A stretch of 64,000 nucleotides of DNA from Bdellovibrio bacteriovorus (lineage in GTDB: Bacteria > Bdellovibrionota > Bdellovibrionia > Bdellovibrionales > Bdellovibrionaceae). The stretch is from contig NZ_LUKF01000017.1 in assembly GCF_001592755.1 (NCBI RefSeq), forward strand, positions 62,001 to 126,000. The letters run 5' to 3'. Under the pieces are notes generated by a model, which was not told where the DNA came from, ran no database searches, and saw only the letters and a list, made by a program, of their open reading frames with translations. This document shows, one piece after another, positions 1 through 8,777 of this stretch; within the stretch, counting starts at the first letter, position 1, and each line of letters opens with the position of its first letter. A program made the position numbers and the translations under genes.

Positions 1-791
1 TGAATTGTGGAGCTATTTCGGGGCAGCTCGCAGAGTCGGAACTCTTCGGTCACAAAAAAGGTGCATTCACAGGGGCGACGGAAACTCGCTCAGGGAAGTT
101 TGAAAGTGCGGATGGTGGAGATATTTTCCTAGATGAGTTAGCTACTTTGAATATGGACATTCAAGTAAAGCTGTTGCGTGTTCTTAGTAGTGGCGACATT
201 TATCCAGTAGGACAAGATGTCGGTAAGAAAGTAAATTGCCGTACTATTGCTGCTACGAATGAAAACCTAGAAGAACTTATCAAAGAGAAAAAGTTCCGCG
301 AGGATCTGTTCTTTAGAATTAAAAACTTCACGATCACTCTGCCACCGTTGCGTGAACGCAAAGAAGACATTTTAGATTTAGCGCACGAGTTTTTAAGAAA
401 AGGGAACTATGGCGACAAACACTTTAGCTCTCAGGCGGAGGCTTTGCTCTTAAGCTATTCTTGGCCAGGAAATATCCGTGAATTAAAGTCGGCCGTGGAA
501 GTGGCATCCGTACTTGCAGATGGCAATGAATTGCAACCCGGGGATATTACACCTCACTTGGTTCAGTCCGCGCCGGTGTATGAAGAAGTTCTTAAGAATC
601 ATTCGATCACGGAAATTGACGAAAAGGCTTTAGAAGGGCGCTTCAGTCACTTGGTTTCCGAATTTGAATTAAAGCTGATCGACTTTGCTATGCAGAAAAA
701 AGGCTCTGAATCGGCAGCGGCTCGTTATCTAGGGATTCCAAGAAGTACTTTAGGGGATTTACGTCGTCGTTTGGCGGGAATTAAGAAATAG
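1..791 (+). CDS. Sigma-54-dependent transcriptional activator, 3' part
   Basis: The reading frame is open from the left edge (first full codon at position 3), so the start lies outside the window. The fragment holds the middle and end of an AAA+ enhancer-binding domain: the sigma-54-contacting loop GAFTGA at fragment codons 20-25, a Walker B-like GGDIFLDE, the arginine-rich sensor segment FREDLFFRI, and the LPPLRERKEDI and WPGNIREL signatures. The last 40 residues form a Fis-type helix-turn-helix (AAARYLGIPRSTLGDLRRR). Such proteins hydrolyse ATP to open sigma-54 holoenzyme promoters. The N-terminal sensor domain and target genes are not visible. A terminator follows within 10 nt, so it ends a transcript. 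Confidence 0.93.
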   Translation, partial: NCGAISGQLAESELFGHKKGAFTGATETRSGKFESADGGDIFLDELATLNMDIQVKLLRVLSSGDIYPVGQDVGKKVNCRTIAATNENLEELIKEKKFREDLFFRIKNFTITLPPLRERKEDILDLAHEFLRKGNYGDKHFSSQAEALLLSYSWPGNIRELKSAVEVASVLADGNELQPGDITPHLVQSAPVYEEVLKNHSITEIDEKALEGRFSHLVSEFELKLIDFAMQKKGSESAAARYLGIPRSTLGDLRRRLAGIKK

Positions 792-800
792 TGTCTTAGA

Positions 801-833
801 AGGATCTCTGATAATTCTGGAGGTCCTTTTTTT
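801..833 (+). terminator. Intrinsic terminator after sigma-54 activator
   Basis: AGGATCTC (801-808) pairs with GAGGTCCT (820-827) as an 8-bp stem with one G-U pair, an 11-nt loop and a T7 run to 833. It lies 10 nt after the stop codon. Confidence 0.8.
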
Positions 834-853
834 AGCCGCATTTAAGTTGCGCG

Positions 854-2443
854 CTATTCTTTGTCTTTCGTTTTAATATACGCTTCCAGAAGCCACTTAC
901 GAAGGTGCTTCAGGTAATAATCTTTCATTCCGAAAAACACGAAATGATTCAAATAGCCTTCCCCGGATTTATTGGGTTCGTTGAAGTTCACGGTTCCAAT
1001 GATCTCGGGCGTATCGAGTTCTTCGGGACGCCATAAGATAAACTCCCTAAAGGCTCCAATGCTGATGGCGCGGTAATATTTTAGAACTAAGCCTGCTTCG
1101 GAAATCTGTGTGATCTGAACTGGGTTAGCCACTTTCAGAGCACCTGAATCTTTCACGCTCCCCAGTGTTGTGGCTTCTTTGTTCAGAAGGTGCGGGTTTA
1201 AGCACAGTGTCTTTTTTAAGATGTACGACTTATCAAGGGGAGTGAAATAGATCTCTTTCACCCATTCAGATAAGTCCTTCATCACTTCAAAGCTCAGTTT
1301 TCGTTTTGAAACCAAATAAAGATCGGGGAAGTTCTGCAGTTGAACTCCGTGTTTGGCGGCGCGATCAGTAAGATATTGCTGAATTTGTTCCCAGCGCTTC
1401 TTTTTTTCGATATCAAAGATTTCATAGTTTGCAAAAACCATGTCGAAAGTTTCTGGAAGCTGCTGGCGATGAACCGTGTCTTTGTCAGAAAGGTCAGAAA
1501 GAAGCTGACCCAACAAAGAGTATTGGAAAACTTCCGCATTCTTAAACTTATCCGTAAAGAAGTTTTTGACCTCAAGACCCAAAGCGGCGTCTTCATCTAA
1601 AACTAGTATTCGTGTCTGACGGCCATGAGTATTTAAAAGTTCCGTTGTTTGATGAGCTTTATCTTGAAGAATATTTCTTCGCACCTGGCTGACCTGCTTG
1701 TTGTCGGCCCCAAAAAAGTGAAATTCGCAAAGAAAGTCTTTGTCGCTTACGGGCTTACAGGATTTGCAATAAGCAAGAACGCTCTTGATATTGCCAGAGG
1801 TGAACGAGTCACTGTAATACTTCGTCATAGCCCCGATTTTAATCTCGTGATTATTCATCGTCGTAAAGCCGATTTCAGAAATCGAGTTCAGTGAAACCTC
1901 TTTCAGCATTTCAATGGTGGAGCTGATGTTCATAGAGGCTACGGTCGTTGAAGTGACCGGGTGGTGGCCTGTCAGTGCATACTCTAAATGCTGCTTTAAG
2001 ATAAGCTTATCAAAGGGCTTAAAGATGACATTATTGATAATACGTTCTTCGGCCAGGGCGATATTAAAGTCCGGGCTATCAAAAGCCGTCAGAATCAGAG
2101 CCGTAGGTTCTTGCTCGGAACACATTTTCTTACGCATAAAAAAATCACGGGCCCGTTTTATCAGGCCCATGTTTTGTATCCCTAGGAATTCATTTTTTGC
2201 GATGACCAAACGAAGTTCGTGTGTTGCTGCCGGAGAGACGTCTTCACTTGTGTCGTCTTTGTGTTTACGGCCTCCCGGGGCTAATGCCAAGGGGCCTGCG
2301 GTCAGTGCAGTTTTAAGCCATTCGTGAAATTCTGAAAGGTTGAGGAAGAAGCGAATATGAAGCTGGGGATCTATACTTTTTAAGGTGTCGAATAGATCCT
2401 TCTGGATACGTTCATCATCTTCGAGGACGTATATGAACTTCAT
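854..2443 (-). CDS. Duplicated pseudo-receiver/PilZ-like regulatory protein
   Basis: 529 residues that look like two copies of a receiver-plus-PilZ unit. Copy 1: residues 1-160 begin with a receiver-type acidic pocket (YVLEDDERI), but the strand that should carry the phospho-acceptor Asp reads LRLVIAKNEF; the conserved Lys-Pro (IFKPFDK) is kept. A PilZ-like segment follows (about 170-265, SISEIGF). Copy 2: about 277-405 begins ILVLDEDAAL, again without a clear acceptor Asp, followed by a second PilZ-like segment (about 425-520, ISEAGLVL). Both PilZ-like parts lack the full (D/N)xSxxG motif and an obvious RxxxR, so c-di-GMP binding is doubtful. The domain calls are my inference from motif spacing. 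A TATAAT box lies 6 nt before the ATG and no Shine-Dalgarno is seen. Confidence 0.7.
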   Translation of the reverse strand: MKFIYVLEDDERIQKDLFDTLKSIDPQLHIRFFLNLSEFHEWLKTALTAGPLALAPGGRKHKDDTSEDVSPAATHELRLVIAKNEFLGIQNMGLIKRARDFFMRKKMCSEQEPTALILTAFDSPDFNIALAEERIINNVIFKPFDKLILKQHLEYALTGHHPVTSTTVASMNISSTIEMLKEVSLNSISEIGFTTMNNHEIKIGAMTKYYSDSFTSGNIKSVLAYCKSCKPVSDKDFLCEFHFFGADNKQVSQVRRNILQDKAHQTTELLNTHGRQTRILVLDEDAALGLEVKNFFTDKFKNAEVFQYSLLGQLLSDLSDKDTVHRQQLPETFDMVFANYEIFDIEKKKRWEQIQQYLTDRAAKHGVQLQNFPDLYLVSKRKLSFEVMKDLSEWVKEIYFTPLDKSYILKKTLCLNPHLLNKEATTLGSVKDSGALKVANPVQITQISEAGLVLKYYRAISIGAFREFILWRPEELDTPEIIGTVNFNEPNKSGEGYLNHFVFFGMKDYYLKHLRKWLLEAYIKTKDKE

Positions 2444-2449
2444 ACTTTT

Positions 2450-2455
2450 ATTATA
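2450..2455 (-). promoter_or_regulatory. -10 box (TATAAT) six nt before start codon
   Basis: On the minus strand TATAAT occupies 2455-2450 and the ATG begins at 2443. A start point 6-7 nt downstream would fall on the A of the ATG, predicting a leaderless mRNA. No convincing -35 box is seen. Confidence 0.5.
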
Positions 2456-2487
2456 TCTTGAAATGAGTCACGAAAGTAAAATTATTT

Positions 2488-2832
2488 TTAAGGGGACCGA
2501 AAAATAAAATAAACAGCTCCAATCAAACACAAGCCAGCCCATAAGAAATCTAGCTTCAGTGATTGTTTCATATAGAGAACTGAAAAGCCGGCAAAGACCA
2601 CCATGGTGATCACTTCTTGAATGATCTTGAGCTGTGGCAGGGTGAACTGAGTGTACCCTATACGATTGGCAGGAACTTGAAGCAGATATTCAAAAAAAGC
2701 AATGCCCCAACTGACAAGAATAGCCACCCATAAGGCAGATTCTTTGAAGGACTTTAAGTGTCCATACCAAGCAAAGGTCATGAACACATTTGAAAGAACT
2801 AAAAGACTGATAGGAAGGATGGCTTGGCTCAT
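2488..2832 (-). CDS. DUF486 family small membrane protein
   Basis: 114 residues with four predicted transmembrane helices, matching the four-helix DUF486 family in length and in the motifs FMTFAWYGHLK and FEYLLQVPANRIGY. The family resembles small drug/metabolite transporters but its substrate is unknown. It is the last gene of a minus-strand operon: its ATG (2832-2830) overlaps the stop codon of the Na/Pi symporter gene as TAATG, so the two are probably translationally coupled. Confidence 0.85.
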   Translation of the reverse strand: MSQAILPISLLVLSNVFMTFAWYGHLKSFKESALWVAILVSWGIAFFEYLLQVPANRIGYTQFTLPQLKIIQEVITMVVFAGFSVLYMKQSLKLDFLWAGLCLIGAVYFIFRSP

Positions 2833-4436
2833 TACGAAGACCTTTGGTTATAAGCATGATTGCACAGCAAGCTTGCGATACGACGATACTCACTCAACAG
2901 ATCCAAATGGATGGAACTTGTATTGATCGAAGAGTTCATTCCACGGTTCAAGCGGCTGATGTGGTTTTCACGAAGAGTGATTTCCGTCTTCGCTAAATCA
3001 CGTTTCAGCTGAATGGCTTCTTCTGAAAGTTCTTTGTTCTGATAGGCATTAATGGCCATCGCCGCCACTTTCACTACTTGTTGGTGCATTTGGCAGATTT
3101 CCGACCAACCTTCGGTAGAAAACTCAAGTTTTAAGGCGTTCTTTTTAATGGCTAAAGCCAGGATGTTGATGTCAATCGCGTCAGCGGCTCTTTCTAAGTC
3201 GCTGAGGAACATGATCATATTCATCACGTTCTGATGCACAACTGTGTTGGACTTGTTCGCGTGATCTAGAAGGAACATTTTGGTTTCGCGGTATAAGAAA
3301 TCGACTTTGTTGTCGCGGTCTTTGATCGAATCGAAATCTTTAGGATCATTGGTCTCAAAAAGACGAATGGAATCTTTAATCATTCCTAAGACGATATCCG
3401 CTGTGCGCATGATTTCGCGATTCGCATAAGACACGGCCAAGGCTGAAGACTGATAGTTATCAAGTTTTACAAACTCTGTTCCAAACTCTTCGGAAGCTTG
3501 TTTGGGGAACATTTTTTCGATCAGCTCTGCACCTTTATTGATGAATGGGTAAAAGATCACCGCTGACAGAATATTGAAGATTAAGTGAGCATTGGCGATT
3601 TGGCGCGACGTGGTCGTGTCGAAAGTATTCAGGAAATCAATGAAGAGCTGAGTGAACGGATAGAAGATCACGACACTGATTGTTTTATAGAAGAAGTGAG
3701 CCCACGCCACTTGACGACCGATATAGTTACCGCCCGCAGCCGCAATCAAAGCGACTGACGTCGTTCCGATGTTGGCTCCATACACCCAAATCATGGCGTC
3801 GTAGAATGTAATCGCTTTTACGGCCGCTAAGCTCATCGCAAGACCGATCGTGACGGCACTACTTTGAACAAAAGCACAGAACACAATAGAGATAAGTAGC
3901 GAGTATCCGGGATTGTCACGAACGTTTTGGAAAAGATCCGTCAATAGTGGATTTTCCGCAAAGTGATGAGAAGACACCGAAATCAAATTCAAACCAAAGA
4001 ACAAAAGACCGAAGCCCATGAAAACCAAAGACAGATTTTTGAAAACGGTTTTCTTGGATTTAAAATAAAACGCAAACGCAATGGCAAATACAGGAAGGGC
4101 ATAAGAACCCAAATCCAAAGAGATAAACTGAACCGTGAGTGTCGTACCGATGGCCGTACCAATGATCACGCCCATCACTTGGCGAAGATTGATCACGCGT
4201 GCTGAGCCCAAGCCCACAAGCATAGAGGTCACGGCGCCCGAACTTTGCATCAATGTCGTAAGAACAACCCCTGTAAGAATCGCGAGAAATTTACTTTGCG
4301 AAAGACGATTCAAAAGAATCGTGATTTTCCCCGCCATTAGTTTTTCTAAAGACGAAGAAGCCAGTCCCATCCCGTACAAGAAGAGAGCCACCCCGCTGAT
4401 CAGGATGATGAAATAGGAGTTGTGCGTATCAATCAT
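2832..4436 (-). CDS. Na/Pi cotransporter family protein with PhoU-like domain
   Basis: 534 residues. The first 330 or so contain about nine hydrophobic segments with the family's repeated QSS motifs (TTLMQSSGAVTSMLVG and FCAFVQSSAVTIGLA), which line the transport path of NptA/PNaS symporters. From about residue 345 the protein becomes a soluble helical domain of PhoU type (IMRTADIVLGMI, LSDLERAADAID). Expected role: sodium-coupled phosphate movement across the inner membrane. The gene overlaps its upstream neighbour by 4 nt (ATGA) and its downstream neighbour by 1 nt, making a tight three-gene operon. No pho regulators are nearby. Confidence 0.92.
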   Translation of the reverse strand: MIDTHNSYFIILISGVALFLYGMGLASSSLEKLMAGKITILLNRLSQSKFLAILTGVVLTTLMQSSGAVTSMLVGLGSARVINLRQVMGVIIGTAIGTTLTVQFISLDLGSYALPVFAIAFAFYFKSKKTVFKNLSLVFMGFGLLFFGLNLISVSSHHFAENPLLTDLFQNVRDNPGYSLLISIVFCAFVQSSAVTIGLAMSLAAVKAITFYDAMIWVYGANIGTTSVALIAAAGGNYIGRQVAWAHFFYKTISVVIFYPFTQLFIDFLNTFDTTTSRQIANAHLIFNILSAVIFYPFINKGAELIEKMFPKQASEEFGTEFVKLDNYQSSALAVSYANREIMRTADIVLGMIKDSIRLFETNDPKDFDSIKDRDNKVDFLYRETKMFLLDHANKSNTVVHQNVMNMIMFLSDLERAADAIDINILALAIKKNALKLEFSTEGWSEICQMHQQVVKVAAMAINAYQNKELSEEAIQLKRDLAKTEITLRENHISRLNRGMNSSINTSSIHLDLLSEYRRIASLLCNHAYNQRSS

Positions 4437-5176
4437 GATGTAGTTCCATTGTGCTCATTAAAGTGAATTAAGCTCCAAAAGAATAAGATTGTAGCAATGA
4501 TGCCAGGAATAAGGAAGCCCCAATACTGTGCGTGAAGATAAACGTAAGCAGATACGAGTGAACCTAGAATGAAAGACGAAATCAGTCCGACACGCATCCA
4601 GTTGGCGCGAATTTCATTCGTGCGTGGCTGAATTTTGTGAGAACGCGTGATCACACGCACAAGGCCGATTCCTAAGTCTGTGGTGATACCAGTGAGGTGA
4701 GTCGTGCGAATAATGGCGCCGAATGCAGAAGTGACGGTGGCATTTTGAATTCCGCAGGCCAAGCAAAGAGCTGCAAGTAAGATATATCCATGACGAGCCA
4801 AAGGAGCACCAAATTCACCAAAGACACCGAGATTTCCCAGAGTCGCCACCATGATGGTTAAGAAAAGAATCAAAAGCATCACAAAAGGATAAAGAGGTTT
4901 GCGACCGGTTTGAATGCGACGATCGACGAAGAAAGCTGAAAGCATGGCTCCCCCGATGAAGAAGCCAGGGACAGTCAACATTCCTAGGGACTGTATCCAC
5001 TTTCCTTGTGCGGCCTCCGTGCCGATCAAAGTTCCAAAACCCGTGACATGAGAAACAAAGCGGTGACAGGCAAGGTATCCGCCCGTGTTAATAGCTCCTG
5101 CTTGAAAGGCCATCGAAAGCCAGATGGTGACGTTAGAGCGACTGAAGTGAGAAAGAGTTTGGTGATAGGAGAACAT
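4433..5176 (-). CDS. DUF1275 (YoaK-like) membrane protein
   Basis: About 247 residues with six or seven hydrophobic segments. It shows the DUF1275 layout: an N-terminal AGAINTGGYLA segment, a GTLIG motif and a later TTHLTGITTDLG motif. Function is unknown. The frame is also open to a TTG at 5197, but I prefer the ATG at 5176 because the residues after it (MFSYHQTLSHF) look like a normal cytoplasmic N-terminus. It is the first gene of the operon DUF1275 - Na/Pi symporter - DUF486, ending in a 4-nt overlap with the next gene. Confidence 0.85.
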   Translation of the reverse strand: MFSYHQTLSHFSRSNVTIWLSMAFQAGAINTGGYLACHRFVSHVTGFGTLIGTEAAQGKWIQSLGMLTVPGFFIGGAMLSAFFVDRRIQTGRKPLYPFVMLLILFLTIMVATLGNLGVFGEFGAPLARHGYILLAALCLACGIQNATVTSAFGAIIRTTHLTGITTDLGIGLVRVITRSHKIQPRTNEIRANWMRVGLISSFILGSLVSAYVYLHAQYWGFLIPGIIATILFFWSLIHFNEHNGTTS

Positions 5177-5255
5177 TCTCGAAATAGAGTAAAACAACTC
5201 TTCTAAAAAGACAAAAGACCCCTATATACTTAGACCTAAGAAAGAGGAAAGACTC

Positions 5256-5663
5256 ATGACAGCCAAAACACCGGTTTTAGTCGTTGCAGCGGTGATCCGC
5301 CGTTTTGCTGACACGGAAAAAAGAATTCTGATCGTGCGCCGGGGTCCAGAGCAAAGTGGCGCCGGTTTTTGGGAGTTTCCGGGTGGCAAGGTGGAATTGG
5401 GGGAGTCTCCTGAACAAGCTTTGCAGCGTGAAATCGATGAGGAGTTGGGGATCTCTATCCGCGTAGGAGATCTTATCGGTGAAGCTGACTTTTCTTATCC
5501 CACAAAGCTCATACGTCTTCGCGTGTACTGGGCCGAAACCTTGCAAAGTGATTTGGTGCTGACAGAACACGACGCCTTTAAATGGTGTCTGCCTCATGAA
5601 ATCAAAGTCGATGAGCTTTCCGAAGCGGATCGGCCTTTTGTTGAGAAGATCTTAGGGAAGTAA
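5256..5663 (+). CDS. Nudix (MutT-like) NTP pyrophosphohydrolase
   Basis: 135 residues, the usual size of MutT/NudG-type enzymes. The full Nudix box is present at about residues 44-67 (GGKVELGESPEQALQREIDE followed by ELGI), with all catalytic Glu residues. Such enzymes hydrolyse oxidised or non-canonical (d)NTPs and keep them out of DNA and RNA; the exact substrate cannot be read from the sequence. A Shine-Dalgarno GAGGAAA precedes the ATG. The last 12 nt overlap the end of the convergent DCC-family gene. Confidence 0.92.
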   Translation: MTAKTPVLVVAAVIRRFADTEKRILIVRRGPEQSGAGFWEFPGGKVELGESPEQALQREIDEELGISIRVGDLIGEADFSYPTKLIRLRVYWAETLQSDLVLTEHDAFKWCLPHEIKVDELSEADRPFVEKILGK

Positions 5664-6041
5664 GTAAGAGCGCTCTTCCGGGGTGGGAAGGCGACAGAAC
5701 TCTCTTTCGCCAAACCACTTGTAGCGATTTTTTGCCACGTATTTGTAAATGAGATCACGCAAAGGTCCGGGAATGATCATCGCGAGAGAGAAGATTCTAA
5801 AAAAGCCTCCCAGTCCCGACACAATTTTAATGACCGCAGCGGAGCGACGATAGATCTTACCTTTCTCAAAGTAGATCACTGTATCAAGATCTGTCCGGTC
5901 TTGAGCGGGCAGAAGTTCTTCAGCCGTGCTTCCTTGAAGGGGGGCAAAAAGGAAAAGATGAGTTTTATCGCGACTGATCACAGCGTCGACAAAACCATTA
6001 CAAAGGTGGCAAACACCATCAAAAAAGACAACGTTTCGCAT
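5652..6041 (-). CDS. DCC-family (DUF393) thiol-disulfide oxidoreductase-like protein
   Basis: 129 residues starting MRNVVFFDGVCHLCNGFVD. The N-terminal DGxCxLC motif defines the DCC family (DUF393), and the rest follows it (FAPLQG, DTVIYFEKGKIYRRSAAVIK, RNRYKWFG). The family is thioredoxin-like and poorly characterised. An upstream in-frame ATG exists at 6062, but a strong Shine-Dalgarno (AAGGTGG) lies inside that extension about 8 nt before the ATG at 6041, so I choose 6041. Convergent with the Nudix gene. Confidence 0.88.
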   Translation of the reverse strand: MRNVVFFDGVCHLCNGFVDAVISRDKTHLFLFAPLQGSTAEELLPAQDRTDLDTVIYFEKGKIYRRSAAVIKIVSGLGGFFRIFSLAMIIPGPLRDLIYKYVAKNRYKWFGEREFCRLPTPEERSYLLP

Positions 6042-6117
6042 TTTTAAATCCACCTTTTCCATAGCAATTCCAGGCTACAGTCTTTATAATGAAACTTCAA
6101 GTTGAGGAGTCCTGTTC

Positions 6118-6735
6118 ATGGAAGTCTTTTTATTTCCTCTAGTCAACGTCACTTTGTTTCCGCGAACGACGAAGCCTCTCAATATTTTTGAACCTCGTTA
6201 TCTTTCCATGATTAAAGAAGCCGTGGCCACACAGACGCCAGTTGCGTTGGGTTTTATCGAAGACCCGTCAAAGGTCGCGTCAGTTCGTCCGGGTGAAAAC
6301 GTCCCTTTTGTTCGCGAAATTGCGGGTTATGGATACGCGCAAATCGTAGAGGAAAGATTGAACGGGACTCTTTTGGTCTTTTTGCAAGGGCAAGGCAAGT
6401 TACGTTTGGGCAAGGTCCTTGATCGCGGCACTCCTTACATCATTTGCGAAGGCCACATCATTCCTGAAAAAACAGTTCTTGAGCCGAATTATCAGACAGA
6501 ACTCAACGCCATTCATCGCATTCTTGTGCGTTGGATACAGACGCACATTCCAGATCCGCAGCAACGAGACATTTTCATGCGCAATCTTGTGCATCCCGAA
6601 GAGATCATCGGAAGTTTCGCTTCTTATTTAGTGCGTGATTACGATTTGCAACAAATGGTGCTCGAATATGACGACATCAACGAGAAGGTGCATTTTCTGC
6701 ACCGTCTGATTGAGTCCAATGAGCTTACGACTTAA
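6118..6735 (+). CDS. LON substrate-binding-domain protein
   Basis: 205 residues matching the stand-alone Lon N-terminal (LAN) domain family. It opens FLFPLVNVTLFPRTTKPLNI, followed by FEPRYLSMIKEAV, and has the family's GYAQIVEERLNGTLLVFLQG core and a helical C-terminus. There is no ATPase or protease domain, so it is not a Lon protease; related proteins are presumed to bind unfolded polypeptides. A good Shine-Dalgarno (GAGGAG) precedes the ATG. The 3' end overlaps the convergent haem A synthase gene by 11 nt. Confidence 0.9.
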   Translation: MEVFLFPLVNVTLFPRTTKPLNIFEPRYLSMIKEAVATQTPVALGFIEDPSKVASVRPGENVPFVREIAGYGYAQIVEERLNGTLLVFLQGQGKLRLGKVLDRGTPYIICEGHIIPEKTVLEPNYQTELNAIHRILVRWIQTHIPDPQQRDIFMRNLVHPEEIIGSFASYLVRDYDLQQMVLEYDDINEKVHFLHRLIESNELTT

Positions 6736-7666
6736 CCGGGCTCGCTTCTAAATTATCCAAGTGCACAGTCTCTGCACGAACAAAGAAAACCCATTGAAGT
6801 AAAATCACCCACACTGAGTGCGCTAGCGCGAGATGCACAATCTTCATCCAAACCGGTGCGTGCAAAAGTAAGGTCAGAATTCCAAACACGATGGCTGTGA
6901 TCAGCGCTAAGCTCATTTGGTAAGAGCGACGTTCCACTAAAAGAGATTCGGCGGTTTGCGCTTTGATCCAGAAGAACAGGGCCAAACTTCCTCCACCTAA
7001 AAGGGCAAGCACCGGATGTAGGCCACGCAAGCGAACTAAGAAGTGAGAGTTCGAATCAAAATCGGCCAGCAAGCCCTCCCACAGATTTTCAGTCGGGAAG
7101 AGTGAGTTAGAAAGCGACGCCCAAGCGCCAGTGATGCCGATGATCACAATAGCCCACGGCAAATAGCGATAGCGTTTGTCTTCTTTTGAAGGCGCTTGCA
7201 ACTCTGATTGCAAAGTCGCCGCCGAAAAAGCCAGAGCCGCAGAGCCCGTCAGCATAAATGAATTCAATTGGTGAAGAGCCATAACAAAGGCGCGATAAGG
7301 TGTGTCGTTCGTCGTGACCAATCCAAACAGAACTAATTTTGCGCCCAAAAGAGCTTCGGTAATCGTAAAGATCAAAGTGGCGAAAGCCATCTTTCTGGCA
7401 AAGTGAGTTTTCGGATAAATTTTGCGGGCGGCCCACCAAAAGTAAATCACGACGAGCCCGTAAATACCTGACATCAAGCGGTGGCCGTACTCCACCCAGG
7501 TCTTTCCGCGTTGGGCTTCAGGAATAAGTTGCCCGTGGCATAGTGGCCATGTGTCGCCACAACCATCACCTGAATGAGAAATGCGCACCCACGCGCCCCA
7601 AAGAATCACCAAGATCGTGTAAAACAAAAGGCCAAATGCAAATTTCTTGAAAGTAGGTTTCGTCAT
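6725..7666 (-). CDS. ctaA: Haem A synthase (COX15/CtaA family)
   Basis: 313 residues with eight predicted membrane helices. The conserved haem-ligand histidines and loops are visible: WVRISHSGDGCGDTWPLC with its Cys pair, EYGHRLMSGI, ALHQLNSFML, LRGLHPVLALLGG and HLALAHSVWV. CtaA/COX15 oxidises haem O to haem A for aa3-type cytochrome oxidases, implying aerobic respiration. I start at the ATG at 7666; another in-frame ATG lies at 7684. The choice rests on a candidate promoter (TTGACC, 17-nt spacer, TACTTC) whose start point would fall at 7666. Divergent from the zinc exporter gene. Confidence 0.92.
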   Translation of the reverse strand: MTKPTFKKFAFGLLFYTILVILWGAWVRISHSGDGCGDTWPLCHGQLIPEAQRGKTWVEYGHRLMSGIYGLVVIYFWWAARKIYPKTHFARKMAFATLIFTITEALLGAKLVLFGLVTTNDTPYRAFVMALHQLNSFMLTGSAALAFSAATLQSELQAPSKEDKRYRYLPWAIVIIGITGAWASLSNSLFPTENLWEGLLADFDSNSHFLVRLRGLHPVLALLGGGSLALFFWIKAQTAESLLVERRSYQMSLALITAIVFGILTLLLHAPVWMKIVHLALAHSVWVILLQWVFFVRAETVHLDNLEASPVKS

Positions 7667-7674
7667 AGAAAAAA

Positions 7675-7703
7675 GAAGTATCATGCCCCGAAAATGCGGT
7701 CAA
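7675..7703 (-). promoter_or_regulatory. Candidate promoter of haem A synthase
   Basis: On the minus strand TTGACC (7703-7698), a 17-nt spacer and TACTTC (7680-7675) precede the ATG at 7666 by 8 nt, with no Shine-Dalgarno between. The -35 is close to consensus; the -10 is weak. Confidence 0.4.
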
Positions 7704-7719
7704 TCTCGAGGGGCGGCGA

Positions 7720-7749
7720 TTGACTTCCTGACAAGGAAAAGAGTTAAAT
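7720..7749 (+). promoter_or_regulatory. Candidate promoter of zinc CDF exporter
   Basis: TTGACT (7720-7725), an 18-nt spacer and TTAAAT (7744-7749) lie 5 nt before the ATG at 7755. The only AAGG is 1 nt from the ATG, too close to act as a Shine-Dalgarno, so the mRNA is probably leaderless. Confidence 0.45.
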
Positions 7750-7754
7750 AAGGC

Positions 7755-8696
7755 ATGTCAGAAACATCAAAGTCCGCTCACCACCATCATCATCATTCAC
7801 ATGCCCATGGGCATCACCACCACCACTCGCATGGCGCCGTTATGGGTCGTATGAAATGGGCTTTGGCATTGAATCTAGGTTTTGCTTGTATCGAGCTTGT
7901 CGGTGGCTTGTGGACGAACAGTGTGGCGATTCTGAGTGATGCCTTGCACGACTTCGGTGACGCCTTAGCCGTGACCCTGGCGATTGTGCTTGAAAAGTTC
8001 TCGCATAAAAAAAGTGATGGGAATTTTTCTTACGGCTATAGACGTTTTTCCACCCTCGGTGCTTTGATTACCGGAATCATATTGATTGTCGGGTCGGTGT
8101 TGATTTTGATTGAGTCCGTGCCCAGACTTTTGAATCCGCAACAGCCTCATGCTGACGGAATGATTTTGCTGGCCATTTTAGGTGTGAGCGTGAATGGTTT
8201 TGCTGCGTACCGAATTTCTAAGGGGGAATCCCTGAATGAAAAGATGTTGATGTGGCATATGATCGAAGACGTGATGGGGTGGGTTTTGGTGTTAACCGGA
8301 GCCATCGTCATGAAGTTCTTCGATCTACCGCAGCTGGATGCGGGCATGGCGATCGCATTGGCTTTGTGGATCATGCACAATGTCTTTAAGAATCTGCGCG
8401 AAGCTTTGAAAGTTTTCCTAATGGCATCGCCGACCAACATCGAAGTTGAACATGTTGAGCAGGCGATTCGTAAAATCGAAAAAGTCCAGGACGTGCATCA
8501 CGGTCATCTGTGGTCTTTGGATGGAGAGAATCACATTTTCACGGGACATGTGGTCTTGGGTCCTGATGCGACTGTTTCAGATATGGAAATCGTAAAAACA
8601 AAAGTCAAAAAGCTGGTGAAGGATTTTGGGATCGTCGAAGCGACGATCGAAACCGAAGTCGCTGGTTTTACGTGTCTCGATCCGGAACATAAATAA
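7755..8696 (+). CDS. Cation diffusion facilitator (zinc exporter, CzcD/ZitB type)
   Basis: 313 residues. The first 27 are extremely His-rich (two runs HHHHHHSHAHG and HHHHHSHG), a cytoplasmic metal buffer typical of zinc CDFs. Six membrane helices follow, with the metal-site motifs SDALHDFGDA in helix 2 and MWHMIEDVMGW in helix 5, the H/D pattern associated with Zn2+ selectivity. The C-terminal 90 residues form the cytoplasmic dimerisation domain (HGHLWSLDGENHIFTGHVVL). The protein exports Zn2+ in exchange for protons across the inner membrane. The gene stands alone. Confidence 0.95.
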   Translation: MSETSKSAHHHHHHSHAHGHHHHHSHGAVMGRMKWALALNLGFACIELVGGLWTNSVAILSDALHDFGDALAVTLAIVLEKFSHKKSDGNFSYGYRRFSTLGALITGIILIVGSVLILIESVPRLLNPQQPHADGMILLAILGVSVNGFAAYRISKGESLNEKMLMWHMIEDVMGWVLVLTGAIVMKFFDLPQLDAGMAIALALWIMHNVFKNLREALKVFLMASPTNIEVEHVEQAIRKIEKVQDVHHGHLWSLDGENHIFTGHVVLGPDATVSDMEIVKTKVKKLVKDFGIVEATIETEVAGFTCLDPEHK

Positions 8697-8777
8697 AAAT
8701 GATGAAAGAATGTGCAATGTTTCTGTCTCACCACGAAACGTTTTAGGCACAAAAATCTATTTATTCCCTCGGTTTAA

